Part shown: positions 7,423 to 12,108 of the stretch, piece after piece | How positions within the stretch are numbered: the stretch's first letter is position 1 | How the letters are laid out: each line of letters begins with the position of its first letter | NCBI GenBank assembly: GCA_009776625.1 | Contig: WRNL01000032.1 | Coordinates: forward strand, 1-12,108 | Length of the DNA stretch: 12,108 nt | Direction of reading: 5' to 3' | DNA from: Methanomassiliicoccaceae archaeon | Lineage (GTDB): Archaea; Thermoplasmatota; Thermoplasmata; Methanomassiliicoccales; Methanomethylophilaceae | Notes under the pieces: generated by a model | What the model was told of the DNA's origin: nothing | Databases searched by the model: none | The model's input: only the letters and a program-made list of their open reading frames with translations | Program-made: the position numbers and the translations under genes

Positions 7423-7753
7423 CGCGGCCACCCCCGGAACGCATTATGTACCGTCTGGTCAGCATGATGCTGAACGCGAACAGTATGGTTATGGCCCCGA
7501 CGTACACGAGCATCTGTATGACGCCGATGAACTCCGCCTCCAGGAAGAAGTACGTGACCGCCACGCAGACGAACACGAGCGCGAGGTAGAATGCGCTGTG
7601 CACCACCTCCTTCGAGTTCACCACGTACAGCGCGGCGACGATCGCCAGGATCGCCAGCCCGACGAAGGCCACGAGGTCCGAGTTCGCCCAGAGGTACCCC
7701 ATCAGGTCGCAAAACCCGTTCCAAATATCATTCAGGATCTCCATTATGCCCAT
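7415..7753 (-). CDS. fpoJ: Fpo complex subunit FpoJ1 (N-terminal half of NuoJ)
   Basis: A 112-residue membrane protein matching the N-terminal half of NuoJ/ND6, with about three helices. The diagnostic stretch is HSAFYLALVF (52-61) followed by AEFIGVIQMLVYVGAITILF (73-92). The VYVGA segment corresponds to the TM3 region that carries the pi-bulge in complex I and is thought to change shape during coupling. The ATG at 7753 overlaps the fpoI stop by one base (TAATG) and has GAGGTG at about 7760-7765. A second ATG at 7744 would be too far from that site. It ends in a short charged tail (RSGGGRDG) where bacterial NuoJ would continue into the part encoded here by fpoJ2. Confidence 0.9.
   Translation of the reverse strand: MGIMEILNDIWNGFCDLMGYLWANSDLVAFVGLAILAIVAALYVVNSKEVVHSAFYLALVFVCVAVTYFFLEAEFIGVIQMLVYVGAITILFAFSIMLTRRYIMRSGGGRDG
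7428..7435 (-). promoter_or_regulatory. Ribosome binding site deciding the fpoJ2 start
   Basis: GGGGGTGG on the minus strand, 5 nt before the ATG at 7422. The competing GTG (7431) overlaps this site, so the ATG is the likely start. The match to GGAGGTG has one A-to-G change, so it is a moderate site. Confidence 0.6.
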
Positions 7754-8496
7754 TATAGCACCTCGTTTATGCGGAGGGCGTCCTTGGGGCACTCCTCCAC
7801 GCAATTCTCACAGCATATGCAGGCGTCGTCGTCGAACTCGGGGTACAGTATCGGCCTGCCCTTCTCGTTCACCCCGTGCTCCACCATCTTGACGGCGTCC
7901 ACGGGGCATGCCTTCTCGCACCTCTTGCAGCTTATGCACTTGGCCGCCTCGAGGACGGGCCTGTCTATCTTGAACGGGGACACCCTCCTCTCCGGGTCCC
8001 CCTTCTCGACGTCGGACATCAGGGTCACCTCGAGGTGGATCTCCATCCTCTCGGTGATACCGTCGTACGCCAGCCTCTTGGGGCCGTATATCAGGTCCTC
8101 CCTGGTGTACTCGGCGAGCTCGAACTCCGGGGTGACCGTCATGGCGTCCACCGGGCAGTACTCGGCGCAGTATCCGCACATGGCGCACCTCCCGATGTTG
8201 ACCTGCGGCCTCATCACCTTCTGCCCGTCGGCGCCGTCGGTCTCGACCAGCTTGATGCAGGACGTGGGGCACATCTTGACGCACATGCCGCATGCGACGC
8301 ACCTGTCGAGCCTGAGCCCGGGGCGGCCGCGGTAGTTCTCCGGCATCCACATCTTCTCGTACGGGTACAGTATGGTGACCGGCCTGTGCGCTATGGTCTT
8401 GAAGAATATCTTCAGCGCTTTGGAAACGGGCCTCAGGACCCAGAGGGTCCTCGCAGGGCTCCTCGGGTACTTGTCCATGTATTCTTTCTTGCCCAT
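7753..8496 (-). CDS. fpoI: Fpo complex iron-sulfur subunit FpoI, extended with four [4Fe-4S] motifs
   Basis: A 247-residue NuoI/TYKY-type ferredoxin subunit of the connecting arm. It carries electrons from the input site toward FpoB. Four complete CxxCxxCxxxCP motifs are visible. Two belong to the standard NuoI core: C66/C69/C72/C76 and C104/C107/C110/C114. A typical NuoI tail follows (FELAEYTREDLIYG, 125-138), where most NuoI proteins end soon after. Here a linker of about 50 residues leads to a second ferredoxin unit with C187/C190/C193/C197 and C226/C229/C232/C236. The extension roughly doubles the usual cluster count. The ATG at 8496 shares one base with the fpoH stop (TGATG), with GGGGGTG just upstream. 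The long open frame upstream of this ATG is antisense-free shadow sequence within fpoH. Identity is certain; the role of the extra clusters (ferredoxin docking or electron input in place of FpoF) is inference. Confidence 0.95.
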   Translation of the reverse strand: MGKKEYMDKYPRSPARTLWVLRPVSKALKIFFKTIAHRPVTILYPYEKMWMPENYRGRPGLRLDRCVACGMCVKMCPTSCIKLVETDGADGQKVMRPQVNIGRCAMCGYCAEYCPVDAMTVTPEFELAEYTREDLIYGPKRLAYDGITERMEIHLEVTLMSDVEKGDPERRVSPFKIDRPVLEAAKCISCKRCEKACPVDAVKMVEHGVNEKGRPILYPEFDDDACICCENCVEECPKDALRINEVL

Positions 8497-9668
8497 CAGA
8501 ACACCCCCAGCAGCTTGAGCGCCAGCACGACCATGAGGTTCAGCACCGACAGCGGCATGAACACCTTCCAGCCTATGTTGACTATCTGGTCCGTCCTGAC
8601 ACGGGCGAGCGCCCCTCTGAGTATGATCATCACGAAGAACACCATCCAGACCTTGGCCAGGAACACTATCTCGGGGGCCCACCCGTTCACCTCCATGGGG
8701 ACGAAGGGTATAAGCCACCCGCCCAGGTACATTATGACCACCATGGCGCACGACACGTACCCCCTGAAGTAGTCGGCCAGCATTATGAGGCCCCACTTCA
8801 TCCCGGCGTACTCGGTCTGCCACCCCTCGACGAGCTCGGCCTCCGCCTCGGCTATGTCGAAGGGCACGCGCTCCGCCTCGGCGGTCGCGCAGAATATGAA
8901 GGTTATGAAGCCGATTATCTGCGGTATGAAGAACCACACGGCGTCGGCCTGCGCGTTGACGATGTCGCCGATGTTGAAGCTCCCCGCCAGCAGGCAGGTG
9001 GACGCTATCATTATCAGCATCGGGACCTCGTAGGAGATCATCAGCTCGGCGGCCCTCATGCCGCCTATTAGTGAGTATTTGTTGTTCTGCGCCCACCCGG
9101 ACACGAGTATGAAGAACGGGGCCAGCGCGAACAGCGCCATGATCACCAGCAGGCCCGTCCCGTAGTCGACGACGTACCACCTCGGGGAGAGGGGGATCAT
9201 GCATGCGATCAGGGCGGACGTGCCGATTATCAGGGCCGCCGTCCAGAGGTACGTCTTCTTGTCGACGTTCCTCGATATCGTGTTCTCCTTCATGAAGGTC
9301 TTGAACCCGTCGGCGAGGCACTGCATGAACCCTTTCAGGCCTATCATGGTGCCCCTCCTGTCCATGACCCTCCCGAGGACCTTACGCTCCATCCAGAGAG
9401 ATAACAGCGTGACGACGAACGCCACCAGGAATATCAGCACCATGAACACCACGATGGCGAACATGTTGGAGACCTCGTCCGACACCAGCCATGTGGAGAG
9501 CCAGTTGCCCGGCAGTATCAGGTTGACGAGCCATGCTATCAGCCCGCCGAGTATCTCCCATATCTTGTACGAGAGGTCGAAGGGGAGGTTGTACGACTCA
9601 TAGGGGTAGAACGGGTTGGACATCACGTCCTTGAACTGTATCCAATCAAGAATGCTGCTGTACGCCAT
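8496..9668 (-). CDS. fpoH: Fpo complex membrane subunit FpoH (NuoH homologue), N-terminally extended
   Basis: A 390-residue NuoH/ND1 homologue that anchors the connecting arm to the membrane and forms much of the electron-carrier cavity and first proton path. Seen: WMERKVLGRVMDRRG (92-106), GWAQNNKYSLIGGMRAAE (191-208) and the acidic loop PFDIAEAEAELVEGW (269-283) with E286 and D299, which keeps most of the conserved acids of the family. Two oddities stand out. About 68 residues, including a hydrophobic stretch at 37-52, precede the first family helix (69-91), whereas NuoH normally starts near that helix. Also, the conserved GPNxVGxxG of the first cytoplasmic loop reads GTMIGLKG. The ATG at 9668 lies 4 nt after the fpoD stop, with AGGTGAT upstream. 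It overlaps fpoI by one base. Confidence 0.94.
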   Translation of the reverse strand: MAYSSILDWIQFKDVMSNPFYPYESYNLPFDLSYKIWEILGGLIAWLVNLILPGNWLSTWLVSDEVSNMFAIVVFMVLIFLVAFVVTLLSLWMERKVLGRVMDRRGTMIGLKGFMQCLADGFKTFMKENTISRNVDKKTYLWTAALIIGTSALIACMIPLSPRWYVVDYGTGLLVIMALFALAPFFILVSGWAQNNKYSLIGGMRAAELMISYEVPMLIMIASTCLLAGSFNIGDIVNAQADAVWFFIPQIIGFITFIFCATAEAERVPFDIAEAEAELVEGWQTEYAGMKWGLIMLADYFRGYVSCAMVVIMYLGGWLIPFVPMEVNGWAPEIVFLAKVWMVFFVMIILRGALARVRTDQIVNIGWKVFMPLSVLNLMVVLALKLLGVF

Positions 9669-9672
9669 GTCA

Positions 9673-10818
9673 TCACCTGTCGGTCTCTCCCAGACACATG
9701 TCGATCATCGCCATCACCACGGGGACGTCTGCCACCCTGCACCCTTGCACCAGCGGCTTCGACGCGGACACGTTCACGAATATCGGGCTGCGGACCTTCA
9801 GCCTGTACGGCTTCTCCGACCCGTCCGATATCAGCTGCATCATCGACTCGCCGCGGGGGTCCTCCATCCTCATGAACGCCCTCCCGGCCGGGACCTTAGA
9901 TGGCGCCTTGAGCCTGTACGGGGCGTTCCTGCCGATGGCCTTGACCTTCTGCAGCGCCTGTTTGATTATCTTGCAGGACTGGAACAGCTCCTCCACCCTG
10001 ACCCTGTACCTGGCGTACGAGTCCCCGTCCTTGATCACGGGGACCTCGAAGTCCATCTTGTCGTAGTTGTCGTAGGGGTCGTCGCGGCGCACGTCGAAGT
10101 CCACGCCGGTGCCCCTCATCGCCGGGCCGGTTATGCCCAGGTTGGCGCATGCCTCCCTTGTCAGGACGCCGGTGCCCCTCATCCTCGACACGAACACGGA
10201 CGAGTCGTCCACCATCGCGATTATGTCCCAAATCGCCTTCTCGAAGCGCTCCACGCACCTCGTGGCGAACATGGCGAACTCGTCGTCGATGTCGTTCCTG
10301 ACCCCGCCGATGCGGGGGAAGTTGGTCGTCATCCTGGCGCCGCACAGCCTCACGTTCAGGTCCATGAAGAACTCCCTCTCCCTCATGGCCCACAGGAACA
10401 CGGTCAGGTTGCCCAGGTCGGTGCCCACCGCCGCGAGCCACATCAGGTGGGACTGTATGCGGCAGATCTCGTCCGCCAGTATCCTTATGTACTTGGCCTT
10501 CTCGGGTATGTCGATGCCGAGCGCCTTCTCGACGGTCATGCAGTAGAGGTGCGTGTACGTCATGGACGCCGCGTAGCACAGGCGGTCCGCCATCGGTATG
10601 ATCTTGGGGTAGGTCCTGTTCTCGCACTCTTTCTCCCAGCCCCTGTGCAGGTACCCGATTATGGGCTCGGCGTCCAGCACGATCTCTCCGTCCAGCTGGA
10701 CCTTGAGCGTCCAGAGCCCGTGGGAGAAGGGGTGCTGCGGGCCCATGATGACCCACATCTTGTCCGTGTTGATCGGGGAGGTCTCGGCTTTCAAATCTAT
10801 GGTGTCCTTGGCCATCAT
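9673..10818 (-). CDS. fpoD: Fpo complex 49-kDa-type subunit FpoD (NuoD homologue)
   Basis: A 381-residue protein of the NuoD / NiFe-hydrogenase large-subunit-like family. It packs against FpoB near cluster N2 and forms the head-group end of the electron-acceptor site. Seen: MGPQHPFSHG (25-34) with H29 and H33, EPIIGYLHRGWEK (51-63), PKIIPMADRLCY (71-82) keeping the tyrosine (Y82) that in Thermus Nqo4 (Y87) faces the quinone, and the C-terminal LGETDR. The aspartate usual before that tyrosine is C81 here. It has no NiFe-binding cysteine pairs, as expected for complex I relatives. Of the two adjacent ATGs, the first (10818) overlaps the fpoC stop as ATGA, with a weak AGGGGG upstream. FpoC and FpoD are separate genes here, not fused. 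Confidence 0.95.
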   Translation of the reverse strand: MMAKDTIDLKAETSPINTDKMWVIMGPQHPFSHGLWTLKVQLDGEIVLDAEPIIGYLHRGWEKECENRTYPKIIPMADRLCYAASMTYTHLYCMTVEKALGIDIPEKAKYIRILADEICRIQSHLMWLAAVGTDLGNLTVFLWAMREREFFMDLNVRLCGARMTTNFPRIGGVRNDIDDEFAMFATRCVERFEKAIWDIIAMVDDSSVFVSRMRGTGVLTREACANLGITGPAMRGTGVDFDVRRDDPYDNYDKMDFEVPVIKDGDSYARYRVRVEELFQSCKIIKQALQKVKAIGRNAPYRLKAPSKVPAGRAFMRMEDPRGESMMQLISDGSEKPYRLKVRSPIFVNVSASKPLVQGCRVADVPVVMAMIDMCLGETDR

Positions 10819-11285
10819 TCCTGCCCCCTTAGCTTGTAGGATTTCCTGAACGGGTAGAACCCGTAGGTGTCCGGGGTGAGGAGCCTCTTGAGCTTCGGGT
10901 GCCCCTCGAAGGTTATCCCGAACAGCTCGTACGTCTCCCTCTCGTGCCAGTTCCCCCCCACCCATATGTCGGACACCGACCTTATGCGGAGGTCGTCGGC
11001 CGGGAGCTCGGCGGTCAGGACCACCATCGTCCCCGTGAAGTAGTTGGAGAGATGGTAGATCACCTCCATGTGGCCGACCATGTCGTTGCCCATTATCGAT
11101 GTCGCATGCTCGAAGGTCAGGTTGCCGTGGATGTACTCGCACACCTCGTGTACCGAGTCCCTGTCCACTTTCGCGTAGACCCTCCTCTCCTCCGTCCCGG
11201 TGACCTCCACCTTCCCTGGGAACCTTTGCAGGAGGAGGTCCGATATCTCCTGGACGGACGGCGCCTTGTGCGTTTCGTCTGCCAT
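10815..11285 (-). CDS. fpoC: Fpo complex 30-kDa-type subunit FpoC (NuoC homologue)
   Basis: A 156-residue NuoC/30-kDa homologue, a structural subunit of the hydrophilic connecting arm that sits beside FpoD. The family signature is clear: NWHERETYELFGITFEGHP (112-130) followed by KRLLTP. The ATG at 11285 is chosen because GGAGGA at 11292-11297 lies 6 nt upstream and the protein starts with MADETHKAP. The open frame extends further upstream only as a shadow of fpoB. The gene starts 2 nt after the fpoB stop and ends overlapping the fpoD start (ATGA). Intact and of normal length for the unfused form. Confidence 0.94.
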   Translation of the reverse strand: MADETHKAPSVQEISDLLLQRFPGKVEVTGTEERRVYAKVDRDSVHEVCEYIHGNLTFEHATSIMGNDMVGHMEVIYHLSNYFTGTMVVLTAELPADDLRIRSVSDIWVGGNWHERETYELFGITFEGHPKLKRLLTPDTYGFYPFRKSYKLRGQE

Positions 11286-11287
11286 GC

Positions 11288-11851
11288 TCAGTCCTCCAGG
11301 AAGACTCCCCTTCTGAAGTAGTCGTCTATCTTCTTCTGGAGGAGCATGAACCCGTCTATCATCGCGTCCGGCCTCGCCGGGCACCCGGGTATGTAGATGT
11401 CCACAGGCACTATCTGGTCCAGCCCCTGGACCGTGTTGTACGAGTCGTACCAGGGCCCGCCGGATATGGCGCACTCGCCCATGGCCACGACCCACTTGGG
11501 GTTGGGTATCTGCTCGTAGAGGCGCCTCAGGTCGGGGCGTATCTTCTTGGATATCCACCCGTTGACCAGGAGCACGTCGGTCTGCCTGGGGGACGACCTG
11601 TATATCATCCCGTAGCGCTCCGCGTCGAAGCGCGGGGCGGAGGCGGCGGCCATCTCGAGGGCGCAGCACGCCAGGCCCCAGTGCAGGGGGTGCATGGAGT
11701 TCCTCATCGCCCAGGCCCATATGGGCCCGGTGAGCCTGTCCACGGTCTTCTTGGTGCCGGAGCTCAGGAGGTCGTTGATCATGGCGGACGACCATGTCAT
11801 GAACTCGTCCTTGCTCATGGCGACGGCATGGGGGTAGAGGCTCATATCCAT
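11288..11851 (-). CDS. fpoB: Fpo complex N2-cluster subunit FpoB (NuoB homologue)
   Basis: A 187-residue NuoB/PSST homologue that binds the terminal [4Fe-4S] cluster N2, from which electrons pass to the acceptor site between FpoB, FpoD and FpoH. The four ligand cysteines are present in the family spacing: adjacent C62/C63 (ACCALEM), C127 (GECAISGG) and C157 (PGCPARPD). The ATG at 11851 overlaps the end of fpoA by 10 nt and is favoured by a strong AAAGGAGG at 11859-11866, 7 nt upstream. A second ATG two codons later (11845) would form an ATGA junction with the fpoA stop but is 13 nt from that site. Intact and of ordinary length. Confidence 0.96.
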   Translation of the reverse strand: MDMSLYPHAVAMSKDEFMTWSSAMINDLLSSGTKKTVDRLTGPIWAWAMRNSMHPLHWGLACCALEMAAASAPRFDAERYGMIYRSSPRQTDVLLVNGWISKKIRPDLRRLYEQIPNPKWVVAMGECAISGGPWYDSYNTVQGLDQIVPVDIYIPGCPARPDAMIDGFMLLQKKIDDYFRRGVFLED

Positions 11852-12108
11852 ACGGTCGCCTCCTTTTTAAGCGCATAGGCGACTCCCAGGATCATGATGC
11901 CCAGCAGAAGGATCATCCATACGGTTGCCATGGCCGAGAGACCGGAATAGGCGACGGCCCACACCATCAGGAAGGTGGCGATCAGGTCAAATACCACGAA
12001 AATGAGCGCGAACGCATAGTATTGGAACTTGAACTGGACGTGAGCATCCCCGATTGGCTCGGAACCGCACTCGTACGTATTCTCCATCCACAGGGTTGGC
12101 TTCCTCGG
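11842..12108 (-). CDS. fpoA: Fpo complex subunit FpoA (NuoA homologue), 5' end beyond the window
   Basis: The C-terminal 88 residues of a NuoA/ND3 homologue. The frame stays open to the window edge (PRKPTLW precedes the methionine encoded at 12087), so that methionine is internal and the true start, with the first of three membrane helices, lies beyond 12108. Seen: TYECGSEPIGDA, the hallmark NuoA loop with its cysteine, which lines the acceptor cavity, then two membrane helices. In the second helix the family consensus FDxE(A)xFL reads FDLIATFL, so the aspartate is kept and the usual glutamate (E81 in E. coli NuoA) is isoleucine. It is first in the gene order of known fpo operons, so the operon promoter is probably off the window to the right. 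The stop overlaps the fpoB start. Confidence 0.92.
   Translation of the reverse strand, partial: PRKPTLWMENTYECGSEPIGDAHVQFKFQYYAFALIFVVFDLIATFLMVWAVAYSGLSAMATVWMILLLGIMILGVAYALKKEATVWI
11859..11866 (-). promoter_or_regulatory. Ribosome binding site deciding the fpoB start
   Basis: AAAGGAGG on the minus strand, 7 nt before the ATG at 11851 and within the last codons of fpoA. It favours this ATG over the one at 11845, 13 nt away. Confidence 0.75.

Noticed and set aside
7111..7753. Two small NuoJ-like genes read as a frameshifted pseudogene
   Set aside because: Each half has its own start and ribosome binding site, and a two-gene NuoJ is the normal arrangement in Methanosarcina fpo clusters.
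7148..8335. Long plus-strand open frame (395 codons) opposite fpoI, fpoJ1 and fpoJ2
   Set aside because: It spans several well-supported genes on the other strand and shows no family motifs; an antisense shadow.
9616..10839. Long plus-strand open frame (407 codons) opposite fpoD
   Set aside because: Antisense shadow of fpoD created by strong GC bias at third codon positions; H/R/P-rich with no recognisable domain.
10815..11876. A 353-residue protein joining upstream sequence to FpoC
   Set aside because: The upstream part is an out-of-frame reading of fpoB; the FpoC homology begins at the ATG at 11285, which has its own Shine-Dalgarno.

Overview
The window carries almost all of a proton-pumping, complex I-like operon, read entirely on the minus strand. 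In transcription order (high to low coordinate) it is fpoA (partial, cut by the right edge), fpoB, fpoC, fpoD, fpoH, fpoI, fpoJ1, fpoJ2, fpoK, fpoL, fpoM and fpoN. The genes are packed with 0-4 nt gaps or short overlaps. Most have a clear Shine-Dalgarno (GGAGGTG-type), usually lying inside the end of the preceding gene.

Organism: an archaeon, inferred from the 11-subunit-type gene content (A, B, C, D, H, I, J, K, L, M, N, no NADH module), the NuoJ homologue split into two small genes, the FpoABCDHIJJKLMN order, TATA-type promoter signals and an oligo-T terminator. GC-rich coding sequence, the absence of a flanking fpoO or fpoF after fpoN, and an extended FpoI suggest a Thermoplasmatota member. 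A methanogen of the Methanomassiliicoccales is my best guess, held at moderate confidence; no sequence search was possible.

How the parts work together: FpoB, C, D and I form the iron-sulfur connecting arm (FpoB carries the N2-type cluster ligands; FpoI here carries four [4Fe-4S] motifs instead of two). FpoH, A, J1, J2 and K form the membrane heel, and FpoL, M and N are antiporter-like proton-pumping subunits that keep the expected charged residues. In Methanosarcina the complex oxidises F420H2 through FpoF and reduces methanophenazine. In Methanomassiliicoccales it has been proposed to take electrons from ferredoxin and pass them toward heterodisulfide reductase. The odd FpoI, FpoH and FpoA features here fit a remodelled electron input and output, but that is inference.

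Left part: fpoN ends at 1741 and is followed by an oligo-T terminator (about 1701-1720). A 272-bp intergenic region then holds a perfect 23-bp tandem repeat (four full copies, 1513-1604) directly upstream of a TATA-like box and the GTG start of a separate minus-strand gene (209-1468). That gene encodes an AAA_14/DUF4143-type ATPase with a PD-(D/E)XK-like C-terminus. The repeat array plus this ATPase is the least explained part of the window. Positions 1-208 hold no gene I can support; they contain a run of 11 G at 5-15.
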